Source: Balneola sp. (GTDB lineage Bacteria; Bacteroidota; Rhodothermia; Balneolales; Balneolaceae). Taken from it: DNA of 64,000 nucleotides. The stretch lies in contig JANQSE010000012.1 of assembly GCA_028284195.1 (NCBI GenBank), forward strand, positions 1 to 64,000. Direction: 5' to 3'. The position numbers and the translations under genes were made by a program. Under the pieces are notes generated by a model. It was not told the origin of the DNA. It made no database searches and was given only the letters and a program-made list of their open reading frames with translations. Of this stretch, positions 14,918 to 24,132 are shown one piece after another. Each line of letters opens with the position of its first letter. The first letter of the stretch is position 1.

Positions 14918-16636
14918 TTAAGAAGCGGATCCTTCTTCTTCAAATTCTTTTTCTTTTTCACCAGTAATGGCTTCCGTTACATTAATGATATGGTCGCCCA
15001 CTTTCTCGGAAGCATAGAACAAGTCTTTGTAAATAGTATCACTGTTAATGTTATAAACTTTTGCCTCAATTCTTTTCGCATGCTTTTTCTGAAGCTTCTT
15101 CTTTGTTTTATTTATTACAATTTCTTTTTCATAGGCTTCTGCGATAGTAACATCAGAAAACTTGCTGCTTAGGTTAGTGTTCATCACAGCAAATGCTTCA
15201 TCAATGGCATCCAGTATAGCAACCATTCCTTCTTTTTGCTCACTGTTAAAGATGATGTCTCCTTCAAAGAATTTTTCCAGATCCCGGGACATCTGATAAA
15301 TAATATCCCCGATACTTTCCAGGTCGTTGGAGATACTTAAAAGGCCGGATACCCGGCGTGTTGATTCATCACTGAGTGCTCCTTCCGAAACTCTCATGAG
15401 ATATTTTGCTAATTCATCATCAATCCGGTCGGTAATCTCTTCATACTTTTTGATTTTTTTGAGCAGCTTGCGTTGTTTTTTAGGTGTATCAACAAGAATA
15501 AGTTCTCTTAGAAATTCAGACATCCTGGCCGTTATTTCACCAAACTTCGCAGTTTCTTTAGCAGCCTCTTCTAGAGAAAGTTCTGCAGTTTGCATCATGC
15601 CTGTACCGATGTACTCCAAATGGAATTCCTCATCATCTCCTTTAGATGGAACCATTCTGATTACTGTTTTACCAATAAACCCTACAAACCCTACAAGCAA
15701 TAATGTGTTGATGATATTGAAAGAAGTGTGAAAGATGGATAACCCGATCGGGATTTGTTCCGGATCGGTAAAAGGTGAGCCGCCCATATTTGTAGTCATA
15801 TAGTCCCCTATAACCGTTAGGAAGAGAGGCATCGCAATAATGATCCATAAAACTCCAAACACATTGAAAATGAAATGGGCAGCAGCAGCACGTTTTGCAT
15901 GTACATTGGCTATGAGAGCCGCAAGGTTAGCGGTAATGGTGGTGCCGATATTTTCTCCCAATACCATTGCAGCAGCTAATTCGAATGGTATCCAGCCGTT
16001 GTTCGCCATCACCAAAGTAAGGGCCATAGCTGCGCTTGATGATTGTACCACAACGGTAAGAACAGTACCAATTAATACAAAAATTAGGGTAGAAATAAAT
16101 CCGAGATCGGCGTATTGAGATAAAAATTCGAGTATTTCCGGATTAGCTCTTAAGTCGGGTACGGCATCCTTCAGATAAGACAAGCCAATAAATAAAAGTG
16201 CAAATCCTATAAGAACCTCTGCCCATGATTTAGCTTTGCTCTTACTTAAAAACATTAATGGAAATCCAACAGCAATAATTGGAAGTGCGTAGTTTGCAAT
16301 TTTAACTTTAAAGCCGATGATCGAGATCAGCCAGGCTGTGATGGTGGTACCAATGTTGGCCCCCATAATTACGCCAATAGATTCAATCAGAGAAAGAAGT
16401 CCGGCGTTTACAAAGCTTACCACAAGCACCGTAGTAGCAGAAGAAGATTGTACAAGAGCCGTAAGAGCAAAACCCGTAAGTACTCCTTTAAACCGGTTGG
16501 AAGTCATCGAACGGAGTATTTGCCTCATTTTTGTTCCGGCAACTTTTTGAATGCCTTCACTCATTACTTTCATTCCGTAAATGAAGAAACCTAATGCTCC
16601 GAAAAGATTCAGTAATTCAAAGAATCCAAATTCCAT
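14918..16636 (-). CDS. Na/Pi cotransporter with C-terminal PhoU-like domain
   Basis: This 572-residue inner-membrane protein of the NptA/PNaS family imports inorganic phosphate with sodium. Two inverted membrane repeats are marked by the paired glutamine-serine motifs ALVQSSSATTVLVVSFV (about 60-76) and VVQSSSAAMALTLVMAN (about 196-212), each followed by a GxNIGTT motif (MGANIGTTIT, LGENIGTTIT). After about residue 350 comes a helical PhoU-like regulatory domain. It is divergent from the phosphate-porin-like gene at 16799, suggesting joint phosphate uptake across both membranes. The ATG at 16636 gives the expected first helix. Confidence 0.92.
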   Translation of the reverse strand: MEFGFFELLNLFGALGFFIYGMKVMSEGIQKVAGTKMRQILRSMTSNRFKGVLTGFALTALVQSSSATTVLVVSFVNAGLLSLIESIGVIMGANIGTTITAWLISIIGFKVKIANYALPIIAVGFPLMFLSKSKAKSWAEVLIGFALLFIGLSYLKDAVPDLRANPEILEFLSQYADLGFISTLIFVLIGTVLTVVVQSSSAAMALTLVMANNGWIPFELAAAMVLGENIGTTITANLAALIANVHAKRAAAAHFIFNVFGVLWIIIAMPLFLTVIGDYMTTNMGGSPFTDPEQIPIGLSIFHTSFNIINTLLLVGFVGFIGKTVIRMVPSKGDDEEFHLEYIGTGMMQTAELSLEEAAKETAKFGEITARMSEFLRELILVDTPKKQRKLLKKIKKYEEITDRIDDELAKYLMRVSEGALSDESTRRVSGLLSISNDLESIGDIIYQMSRDLEKFFEGDIIFNSEQKEGMVAILDAIDEAFAVMNTNLSSKFSDVTIAEAYEKEIVINKTKKKLQKKHAKRIEAKVYNINSDTIYKDLFYASEKVGDHIINVTEAITGEKEKEFEEEGSAS

Positions 16637-16798
16637 AGTATGTAAGAAGAGTTAAAAAATGAGCACAAATGTAAGTATTAATACGGCCTCACAATGTTAT
16701 CTAAATGTTAACTGTGTATTAATTTAATATAACATTGATTGGTTATGCAGTGGCAAATTTTCTAAATTCGTCGCCGTTAATTGCCTTCATCAATTCTA

Positions 16799-17977
16799 AT
16801 GAGACTAACTACAAAATTCATTCTCTTTGCGATACTGATGGTTTTTTTAATCACACCAGTATCTGCTCAACAAGTAAAAGTAAACACGTTAGGTAAGGGG
16901 ATTGTGTTCGAACCTGATGACAGCTCATACAGCCTGAAGCTTGGGATGAGATTTCAAAGTTTATACGTGGGCGAGCAAAACCTTGATAGTGAAGTGTATT
17001 CAGATCAGGCGTTGGTTCGCAGAGCAAGACTAAAATTCGATGGCCATATTTACTCGGAGAAGTTTATCTATAAAATTCAATTGGGATTCAGTAACAGAGA
17101 TACCCGCAATTCCAGTTCGGGTGGCTTGTCTCAAAATAGTAATACAGCAAATTTGGTATTAGATGCTGTTTTGAAGTATAACCCGGTGGGAGATTTTGAG
17201 GTTTGGGTCGGTCAGGCTGTACTTCCCGGAAACAGAGAACGGCTGATTTCTTCTCAAAAAATACAATTTGTAGATAGGAGCTTGCTAAGTTCAGGCTTTA
17301 ACCTGGATCGTGATATGGGTATCCAGTTTCGTAATACTTCAACATTTGGTAGTGTTATTGTAAAGCAGATGGCTGCAGTTAGCATTGGCGAAGGAAGAGA
17401 CATCACCACAAAAAACCCCGGTGGATACAGCTATACCGGGAGGGTGGAACTCCTTCCTTTTGGTAAATTTTCAGGCAAAGGGGATTATACAGGGCCGGAT
17501 TTGGCAAGAGAAGAAGACATAAAGTTATCGATTGGCGCAGCCTTTGATTATAACGATGGAGCTGTACGCAGCAGAGGACATTCCGGAAATTTTATTTATA
17601 CCAATAGTGGAGAGTTGGTTCAGAACGATCTGCAAACGTTACTGCTGGATGCAATTATAAAATATAAAGGGTTTTCTGCCCATGGAGAATTTGCAAACAG
17701 AGAAGCAAATAGGGATACAGGTTTTGGAACCGGGACGGCGTACATGGGTTCTTTAGGTTACGTGTGGCAAAACGGTTTCGGGATTGCAGGGCGTTTTGCT
17801 GATTTAACTACCGATGATATTTTTTCTTCTTTAAAGGAATACTCGGAATATACGCTTGGCGTGTCAAAATATATCTCAGGTCATAATTTAAAGATCCAGG
17901 CAAGTGCGGGTTATCTGGATTTTGTAGCAAACGATGATATTCTGAGAATGCAGGTTCATATGGAAATTGCTTTGTAG
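16799..17977 (+). CDS. Phosphate-selective porin O/P family outer membrane protein
   Basis: This 392-residue beta-barrel protein has a signal peptide (MRLTTKFILFAILMVFLITP, cleaved after VSAQ). The ATG at 16799 is preferred to the TTG at 16781 because it begins a standard signal sequence. The body shows alternating strand patterns and the porin O/P-like stretch FQSLYVGEQN near the start, then RRARLKFDGHIYSEKFIYKI. It probably forms an outer-membrane channel for phosphate or polyphosphate. It is divergent from the Na/Pi cotransporter gene, 162 bases away, so a shared control region is likely; no Pho-box-like sequence was confirmed. Confidence 0.85.
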   Translation: MRLTTKFILFAILMVFLITPVSAQQVKVNTLGKGIVFEPDDSSYSLKLGMRFQSLYVGEQNLDSEVYSDQALVRRARLKFDGHIYSEKFIYKIQLGFSNRDTRNSSSGGLSQNSNTANLVLDAVLKYNPVGDFEVWVGQAVLPGNRERLISSQKIQFVDRSLLSSGFNLDRDMGIQFRNTSTFGSVIVKQMAAVSIGEGRDITTKNPGGYSYTGRVELLPFGKFSGKGDYTGPDLAREEDIKLSIGAAFDYNDGAVRSRGHSGNFIYTNSGELVQNDLQTLLLDAIIKYKGFSAHGEFANREANRDTGFGTGTAYMGSLGYVWQNGFGIAGRFADLTTDDIFSSLKEYSEYTLGVSKYISGHNLKIQASAGYLDFVANDDILRMQVHMEIAL

Positions 17978-18490
17978 CCAGGGATTTTCCTCGTTTTTTA
18001 TCAAGGGATAAATCTCTTCTTGGTTATGATCTTTGAATAATTTCGTACATACCCAAGCCTGCCTGTGGGCAGATAGGTTCATTCCGCAGCTTTTGTTGCA
18101 AACCCATCCCGATCCCGACAGCGGTCGGGACGGAATGAGGTTCTGAATGACAAAGAAAGTCACTCAGAGTGAAATCAACGAAAGTTGATGGAGTGATGAG
18201 TCTTCACAAATAAAATTTAACACTGCCCTTGAGCTAAGCCTCGAATCACTTCGCCCCAACCGTGGTTGGGCCCGCGAAGACGGGTTTCTAAAATAATCTT
18301 GTATATCAAGAAAATCCTTTAGGAATCGTGGTAACACGAATAGAGAAATAAAAACAGCAGGAGTAGAATAAAGAAGAGAACCGGCCTTTACCCCAAAGGG
18401 AGATTCAGCATCTTAAAGATTTCAAAATAAATTCGAGGTGAAGCCTCTATTGAATAAAGATCTGTAATGCTGCTGATCTTGTAGGAAGGC
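17978..18490. other. Long non-coding region with multiple hairpins
   Basis: No gene is supported in these 513 bases. The left part (to about 18280) is rich in compact inverted repeats listed separately. The right part (18281-18490) shows no clear structure. It may be a family of intergenic repeats, a processed RNA, or a scar of lost genes. Confidence 0.55.
18080..18279. repeat. Cluster of five inverted repeats
   Basis: Stems seen are: cattccg/cggaatg (18080-18086 with 18131-18137) enclosing tcccgac/gtcggga (18113-18119 with 18124-18130, loop AGCG); tcactc/gagtga (18160-18165 with 18167-18172); atcaac/gttgat with a GAAA tetraloop (18174-18189); and cttcgc/gcgaag enclosing cccaacc/ggttggg (18249-18279). 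Several stems with short loops in order suggest a structured RNA or a REP-like mobile repeat. The first pair may also terminate the porin gene transcript. Confidence 0.6.
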
Positions 18491-19624
18491 TTAAATCAAC
18501 TGTAAAAGATATCCTAATACAGCCCCTCCGGCTACAATCCACATGGCATTTAATTTTTTCGGGCCAAAGGTAAAGAAAGCTCCAAGTAAGGCTATCACAC
18601 TGGCTCTCCAGTTAGTAAGTGTATCCTGACCCATTACCAGAAGCACAGCAACCATAACGGCAACTGCGGCAACATTTACCGAGTCGAGAAAATAGGCTAA
18701 AAGTTTAGAGCTCCTCATTTTTGGAATAAGCGGATTCAGCATCCAAACGAATAAAAAGGAAGGAAGGAAAATACCAACCGAAGCAGCTAAAGCACCTTGC
18801 CAGCCGGCTAATTGATAACCAATAAATGTAGCAGTAGAAAGAACCGGCCCGGGAGTAAATTGCCCGACTGCGATAGCATCAATTAGTTCCGGCCTCGTCA
18901 GCCATCCGTTCATTACCAGTTCGGCATCCAGGTAGGCGAAAAGAACATAGCCGCTGCCATAAAGAATAGCCCCAACCTTTAGAAATACCCAAAAAACATT
19001 CATTACCGAAACTTTATAAATTGCTGCCGTTCCGGCTTGAATAAAAAGAAGAGGTGCTAACGAATGTACAGGAGATGAAAGTTTGGACCTGGAATAAAAA
19101 TACAATGCTCCCAGTATTCCGGCCGAAAGCAATGCAATAATTTCATTAACTCCCAGCAGGCTTGCTGTTAAAACCAATGCTCCCAGAATTCCCAGCTCCC
19201 ATCCTTTGAGAGCTTTTTTGCCAAGCTTAACAACAGCGGCGGCAATAATGGCAAGAACAGCGGGTTTTATCCCAAAAATGAAAGGCTCTACCTGGGGCAA
19301 TTCTCCATATTCTACATAAAGGAAACCGAGTATTCCGGTAATAACCACCGCAGGAAAAATAAAACTGATTCCCGCAGCAAAAAGCCCCAAAATGCCGCCG
19401 CGTTCATGTCCGCAGTGCATGGTCATTTCTGTAGAGTTCGGCCCCGGAATAAGATTGGTAGCTCCGATCAAATCCAAAAAATGCTGCCGTGTCATCCACT
19501 TTCTTTTCTCCACTACTTCTTCTTCCATCATGGCAATGTGAGCAGCCGGGCCGCCAAAGGCGATACACCCAAGTTTGAAGAATAGCTTTGAGATTTCTGA
19601 AATACTGCCTTTTTCTTTATTCAT
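18491..19624 (-). CDS. chrA: Chromate transporter (ChrA-like, two CHR domains)
   Basis: This 377-residue inner-membrane protein has the duplicated CHR fold. The N-terminal half carries FFKLGCIAFGGPAAHIAMM and NLIPGPNSTEM; the C-terminal half carries the matching FLKVGAILYGSGYVLFAYL and AVGQFTPGPVLSTATFIG. About ten membrane segments are evident. ChrA proteins export chromate and are often linked to sulfate status; many distant members have unknown substrates. It is followed at 50 bases by the lycopene cyclase gene on the same strand, without obvious functional connection. The family is sure; chromate as substrate is presumed. Confidence 0.88.
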   Translation of the reverse strand: MNKEKGSISEISKLFFKLGCIAFGGPAAHIAMMEEEVVEKRKWMTRQHFLDLIGATNLIPGPNSTEMTMHCGHERGGILGLFAAGISFIFPAVVITGILGFLYVEYGELPQVEPFIFGIKPAVLAIIAAAVVKLGKKALKGWELGILGALVLTASLLGVNEIIALLSAGILGALYFYSRSKLSSPVHSLAPLLFIQAGTAAIYKVSVMNVFWVFLKVGAILYGSGYVLFAYLDAELVMNGWLTRPELIDAIAVGQFTPGPVLSTATFIGYQLAGWQGALAASVGIFLPSFLFVWMLNPLIPKMRSSKLLAYFLDSVNVAAVAVMVAVLLVMGQDTLTNWRASVIALLGAFFTFGPKKLNAMWIVAGGAVLGYLLQLI

Positions 19625-19674
19625 TGAGATTTTTTTTGAGATTCATCCAACAAGTATAAACAAACAAATTGCCT

Positions 19675-20832
19675 TCATTTTGTGGGTAGTAAATTTTTCC
19701 CTATAGCTTTGAAAAAGGGAACGTAAGGTACACTGGCCATAATTCTGAGGTCCTGAAACAGGTTAGAATCTTCAGATAAGAAACAAAAGATATCATCAAA
19801 GGCATTTTTCTTGAACAGGTCATGGAATACACGCAGGCTTTCGTCTGTAGAGGTAGAGAGAATGTGGAGCAGTAACAGGTCGTAGGTACGGTATCTGAAC
19901 TTAGATTTTGGCGGAAGGATGGGTTGTTTGCCGGCAATAAGAAACTGTGCAAGGCTTTGGCAATATTTTTGTGTTTTCAGGAAGGTGTAGCCGGTACTTG
20001 GTTTGGTAAGTCCGCCAACAGTGCCCAGGTTTATGATGTTGGTGCCGTAAGCAGGTTGGTAATCCAGATCCTGCATGGGAATTTCACCATATTCTATTCT
20101 TTTGATTTGATACTCGGAATGGTGGAGCCCGAATTTGGAGAGCATATACCCTTCAATTTTTTGCTCATATACTTCTTTATCGAAAACTGATTCTGAAAAT
20201 ACGGTGTATTCTAACAAAGCTTCATTATGGCTGAAAGGGAGTACATACATAAAAGCGACTTCGTGCTCGCGAGAAGCATCAAAATCCATGATCGTAAATG
20301 TAGAAGGATCGAATACTGCGTGCTCTGAAAAAATTTCAAAACCCAGAAAGTGTTGTATTAAAGGATATCGCGGGGTTTTCCAGTTTGGCTTAAAAACACT
20401 CTGGAAGATCTGGTCAGCTATGTAACTATCGCTGTTTTTTGTAAGCAAAACCGCTTTTTTTGAATTGGAAGAAAAGTCGAGGATGTTTTCTTCCAACAGG
20501 TCGAAGTTTTTACGCTCCCGCAGTTCCATTAAAATGTATTCTTTAAAATCCCCGCTTCTGATAGCGTGATACGAATACTTGTTCAGGTAAAGGAAGGTTT
20601 CCATATCCAGTGCAGAGAAAAAAGCTTTGCTCCAACTTCTGTAAATGATGTCTTTGAATGGGGGATCTTCTTTTGTCCAAAAGCACCATGTTTTGTCATT
20701 CACAGGAGCAAATGTTGAATCAACTACTAAAACCTGACCTTTATAGCCACCTTTGGCCAGGTACCATGCCAGGCTTAACCCCGACATTCCACCCCCGGCA
20801 ATAATCAGATCGTATTTGGCTTCAACTTTCAA
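19675..20832 (-). CDS. Lycopene cyclase (FAD/NAD-binding, CrtY/CrtL type)
   Basis: This 385-residue flavoprotein has an N-terminal dinucleotide fold (DLIIAGGGMSGLSLAWYLA) and the lycopene cyclase signature NDKTWCFWTKE near residue 46. It also has a C-terminal LGTVGGLTKPSTGYTF motif. It cyclises the ends of lycopene to beta-rings in carotenoid synthesis, fitting an orange or yellow pigmented bacterium. No other carotenoid genes are in the window. It overlaps the end of the nitrilase gene by 11 bases, so the two are likely co-transcribed, an unusual pairing. Length and motifs are intact. Confidence 0.88.
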   Translation of the reverse strand: MKVEAKYDLIIAGGGMSGLSLAWYLAKGGYKGQVLVVDSTFAPVNDKTWCFWTKEDPPFKDIIYRSWSKAFFSALDMETFLYLNKYSYHAIRSGDFKEYILMELRERKNFDLLEENILDFSSNSKKAVLLTKNSDSYIADQIFQSVFKPNWKTPRYPLIQHFLGFEIFSEHAVFDPSTFTIMDFDASREHEVAFMYVLPFSHNEALLEYTVFSESVFDKEVYEQKIEGYMLSKFGLHHSEYQIKRIEYGEIPMQDLDYQPAYGTNIINLGTVGGLTKPSTGYTFLKTQKYCQSLAQFLIAGKQPILPPKSKFRYRTYDLLLLHILSTSTDESLRVFHDLFKKNAFDDIFCFLSEDSNLFQDLRIMASVPYVPFFKAIGKNLLPTK

Positions 20833-21805
20833 AAGTGTCCCTGAATTGTATGTTTTTTTGCTCGTTGGTATTTATGTGAAGTTGAAATACATCAGGTCTG
20901 GCGTAGTGGCCGTTTGTATCGATAAAGAGATTGCCTTCACTTAGTATCGATATATTCAGGCCAGCATAAATAATGGCATTTTTTTCCTGAACAGGCTCTA
21001 CCAAATAGCTGGTGTCGGGATTGATCACAGAACTGCCTCCTCTAAGCAAGAATGCTTCGTTTTCGGTTGGTATTGATCTAACCAATTCTAATGCAGTGCT
21101 TTCTTTTCCCTCAACGGAAATAATTCCGTCAATCATCTGCTGCTTGGTGAGCGTGCATCCGGCGGCAATTACATAACACTGCCCTTCAAAAGCGTACTGT
21201 CTGCTCGCAATTTGATGGAGATCTTTTACCATGGGCCATTGGGCAATATGGATGTGCTCGCCGTTTTCATGAGTAGCAGCTCGGGCTAAAGGCATCCAGT
21301 GTTCCCAGCAAATCAGCCCCGTAATTTTAACTCCCTGGTCATCAACAGTAGGGAGTGTACTTCCATTACCCATTCCCCAAACCAAACGCTCGGTATAGGT
21401 GGGCATTAGCTTACGGTGCAGTTCAAATTCTCCATCAGGTTTGAAATAAAAAATGGTGTTGTAAATAGTTCTGCCAACACGTTCGTTAGCTCCCATTACA
21501 ACCAGGCAGTTATTTTCCACTGCAGAATTTAAAAGCACTTTGAAGTACTCGTCGCCAATTTCTATCGAATTTTCGAACAATAACCGGAATAAAGCTTTCG
21601 CGGGTGGGTGATCCCAAATCCCTGCGTTGGGGGCATAATCCAGCCACACAGGATAACCGGGAAGCCATGTTTCAGGAAATACCACCATTCGGGCATTGTT
21701 GTCTGCTGCTTCAGAAATATATTTAGCTGCAAGGCTGGTACTTTCAGCAAGGTTTAAAAAAACAGGTGGGTGTTGAACAACGGCTATTTTATACGGATTA
21801 TCCAC
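20822..21805 (-). CDS. Nitrilase family enzyme
   Basis: From the GTG at 21805 this is a 327-residue member of the nitrilase branch of the carbon-nitrogen hydrolases. The catalytic triad is Glu45 (MVVFPETWLPGYP), Lys132 (ELHRKLMPTYTER) and Cys166 (LICWEHWMPLARA). The CWEHWMPL context is that of true nitrilases, which convert nitriles to acids and ammonia. An upstream ATG at 21907 would overlap the divergent threonine aldolase start and add unrelated residues, so the GTG is preferred. It overlaps the lycopene cyclase gene by 11 bases. The substrate is unknown. Confidence 0.85.
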   Translation of the reverse strand: MDNPYKIAVVQHPPVFLNLAESTSLAAKYISEAADNNARMVVFPETWLPGYPVWLDYAPNAGIWDHPPAKALFRLLFENSIEIGDEYFKVLLNSAVENNCLVVMGANERVGRTIYNTIFYFKPDGEFELHRKLMPTYTERLVWGMGNGSTLPTVDDQGVKITGLICWEHWMPLARAATHENGEHIHIAQWPMVKDLHQIASRQYAFEGQCYVIAAGCTLTKQQMIDGIISVEGKESTALELVRSIPTENEAFLLRGGSSVINPDTSYLVEPVQEKNAIIYAGLNISILSEGNLFIDTNGHYARPDVFQLHINTNEQKNIQFRDTFES

Positions 21806-21870
21806 AGAGCAATTTTGATGAATTAAAGAACACCAAATTATCTCAAGCAAACCAAAAAGCAAAAAATAAA

Positions 21871-22890
21871 ATGATTGATTTACGAAGCGATACCGTAACC
21901 AGGCCAACCACTGAAATGCTGGAGTTTATGATAAAAGCAGAAGTGGGAGACGATGTGTTTGCGGAAGACCCAACAGTGAAAACACTTGAAGAAAAAATTT
22001 CCGGGCTGTTTGGGATGGAAGCCGGATTATTTGTTCCCAGTGGAACTATGAGCAATCAATTGGGAGTAAAGGTATTAACCAATCCCGGCGACGAGATCCT
22101 GATCGATCACAAAGGGCATATTTACAACTATGAAACAGGCGGGGCGGGTTTTTTGTCTGGTGTTCAAATCAACCCGGTTCATGGAACCAATGGAAAATTG
22201 AGTGTTAGCGATGTTAAAGATGATATTCGGGGTAATTTTGATTGGGAGCCAAATACCTCAGTTCTTTGCCTCGAAAACACAACGAATAAAGGCGGCGGTG
22301 TTTGCTATACAAAAGGCGAGCTTAAAGAACTGAAGGTATTTGCCGATGAAAATAACCTGAAAGTTCATCTGGATGGGGCAAGGATATGGAATGCGATGGC
22401 GGCGACTGATATTGAACCGGAATTTTTCGGCGAGATAGCGGATACCATTTCGGTGTGTTTTAGTAAAGGATTAGGGGCTCCTGTAGGATCTATGTTACTA
22501 AGCTCTGAAGAAAATATTGTCAAAGCCCGCCGCTACCGGAAAATGTGGGGTGGGGGAATGCGCCAGGTTGGTTTGCTGGCTGCCGCCGCTGATTTTGCTT
22601 TCGAAAATAATTACAGCAAACTGAAAGAAGACCATCGGAGAGCAAAGGAATTAGCGAAAACTATTTCAGAGTGTTCACAACTTTCTGTTGACGTAGATTC
22701 AGTAGAAACCAACATAGTGATCTTTGATGTGCTACAAGAAAATGCTTTGGGTGCTTTATCAAAACTTGAGCAAGAAGGAATTCGAATGGTATCTTTTGGG
22801 CCGAATACCATCCGGGCTACTTTCCATTTTGAGATTGGGGATGCAGAATTAGGTGTAGCAGTGTCGTCTATCAAAAAGATTTTTAAGTAA
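21871..22890 (+). CDS. ltaE: Low-specificity L-threonine aldolase
   Basis: This 339-residue PLP enzyme cleaves threonine or allo-threonine to glycine and acetaldehyde. The start at 21871 gives the family N-terminus MIDLRSDTVTRPT; the longer reading from 21766 overlaps the nitrilase. The PLP lysine lies in SVCFSKGLGAPVGSML, and VHLDGARIWNA carries the usual aspartate and arginine. The length is normal. It is divergent from the nitrilase gene with 65 bases between and is followed after 74 bases by the NTF2-like gene. Confidence 0.93.
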   Translation: MIDLRSDTVTRPTTEMLEFMIKAEVGDDVFAEDPTVKTLEEKISGLFGMEAGLFVPSGTMSNQLGVKVLTNPGDEILIDHKGHIYNYETGGAGFLSGVQINPVHGTNGKLSVSDVKDDIRGNFDWEPNTSVLCLENTTNKGGGVCYTKGELKELKVFADENNLKVHLDGARIWNAMAATDIEPEFFGEIADTISVCFSKGLGAPVGSMLLSSEENIVKARRYRKMWGGGMRQVGLLAAAADFAFENNYSKLKEDHRRAKELAKTISECSQLSVDVDSVETNIVIFDVLQENALGALSKLEQEGIRMVSFGPNTIRATFHFEIGDAELGVAVSSIKKIFK

Positions 22891-22964
22891 AATTATTCAA
22901 ACGGCCTTTTAGGATTGAAATCGTTGATGCATATTAAAGCACTTATAAATTTATCAAATACACT

Positions 22965-23432
22965 ATGAAATCAAGAATCACCATTTTAAGTATTGCCCTG
23001 GTTATCATTGCCGGGTTTGCCATCAACTCAACGATGAAACTTCATCACGATGAAACAGCAATTAAAGAAGCTCTGGAAACCGGATATGTACATGGGGCTT
23101 TCAATGAACTGAATCCCGAAGCGATGAAAAAAACGTTTCATGAAGACTTTGCCATTTTTTCGCCTGGAAAGGAAGGGAAAATAAATCGCTACCCTATTGC
23201 AAATTGGGTGGAAGGAACCAAAAAGAGAAAAGAAAGCTCAGATTTTGATCCCACACAAAACAAATGGGATCACAAATTCAAACGTGTGGATGTATCGGGC
23301 AAGGCCGCTCATGTAGAATTGGAATTACACCGAAACGGTAAGCTTGTTTACACCGACTACTTATCTCTTTTGAAATTTGATGACCAATGGAAGGTAGTTG
23401 CTAAGGTGTATCATCAGCATACAAAACCTTGA
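22965..23432 (+). CDS. NTF2-like (lumazine-binding type) exported protein
   Basis: This 155-residue protein has an N-terminal membrane or signal segment (ITILSIALVIIAGFAINST) followed by an NTF2-like domain of the putative lumazine-binding kind. The domain begins DETAIKEALETGYVHGAFN and ends with the YLSLLKFDDQWKVVAKVYHQH strand pair. Such domains are small cone-shaped binding or enzyme folds often annotated only as nuclear transport factor 2 family. No ligand can be named. It converges on the LytTR regulator gene with only 10 bases between stops. Confidence 0.75.
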   Translation: MKSRITILSIALVIIAGFAINSTMKLHHDETAIKEALETGYVHGAFNELNPEAMKKTFHEDFAIFSPGKEGKINRYPIANWVEGTKKRKESSDFDPTQNKWDHKFKRVDVSGKAAHVELELHRNGKLVYTDYLSLLKFDDQWKVVAKVYHQHTKP

Positions 23433-23442
23433 CAAAACGTAA

Positions 23443-24132
23443 TCAAGAGTTATTGATCCTTTTCAGGAATTCACTTTTATAGATTTGCCCAATAGGGATT
23501 TCCTTGCCAAATATAAAGGCGTGGTTATCTTCAATTTTATCTATCCATTTTAAGGATACAATGAAAGAACGGTGAATTTGTATAAAAAGGGAGGAAGGCA
23601 GCAATGTCAATGTTTCTTTGATAGAAGCCCTTACCATATATTTCCTCTCTCTTGTGTTATAGTGTACATAATTGCCATCGCTTTCTATAAAAGAAATATC
23701 ATCCAGCAAGATCTTTTCTTTGGCGGAACCTGTATTTACAAACAAAAAAGGGCGTGATTGATCGGTCGTGCTGCTCTCAGAATGTTTGGCTTTAACTTTG
23801 TTTACTGCCAGCAGAAACCGGGAGTAATCAAATGGCTTAAGCAGGTAATCAACAGCTTCTACTTCGTAACTTTTTATGGCATATTCGCTATGGGCTGTAG
23901 TAAAAATAACATCAATATCATTCGGTAAATGGTTTAGCAGTTTAAACCCATCTATCTCCGGCATATTTATATCCAAAAATATCATATCCACATTGTTTTG
24001 TTCCAGATAAGACAAAGCTTTCAGCGGATCTGTAAAAACTTCTAAGAGATCTAAAAACTCAGTTTTGCCTGCGTGGTTTTTAATTACTTCCAGTCCTTTA
24101 GGTTCATCATCTATAGCAATACACGTAATCAT
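23443..24132 (-). CDS. LytTR-family response regulator
   Basis: This 229-residue response regulator has a receiver domain with acidic residues Asp8-Asp9, phosphoacceptor Asp54 (MIFLDINMPEIDGF) and the conserved lysine in VDYLLKPFD. It is followed by a C-terminal LytTR DNA-binding domain (about 125-229) that includes IQIHRSFIVSLKWID. It is coupled to the sensor kinase upstream by a four-base ATGA overlap. It lies at the end of an operon that begins with the ABC exporter genes, so it may control that exporter. Confidence 0.93.
   Translation of the reverse strand: MITCIAIDDEPKGLEVIKNHAGKTEFLDLLEVFTDPLKALSYLEQNNVDMIFLDINMPEIDGFKLLNHLPNDIDVIFTTAHSEYAIKSYEVEAVDYLLKPFDYSRFLLAVNKVKAKHSESSTTDQSRPFLFVNTGSAKEKILLDDISFIESDGNYVHYNTRERKYMVRASIKETLTLLPSSLFIQIHRSFIVSLKWIDKIEDNHAFIFGKEIPIGQIYKSEFLKRINNS

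Noticed and set aside
16781..16798. Porin start at TTG
   Set aside because: The ATG six codons later begins a standard signal peptide.
21806..21907. Nitrilase start at the upstream ATG (21907)
   Set aside because: It would overlap the divergent threonine aldolase coding start and add residues unlike nitrilases; the GTG at 21805 fits the family.
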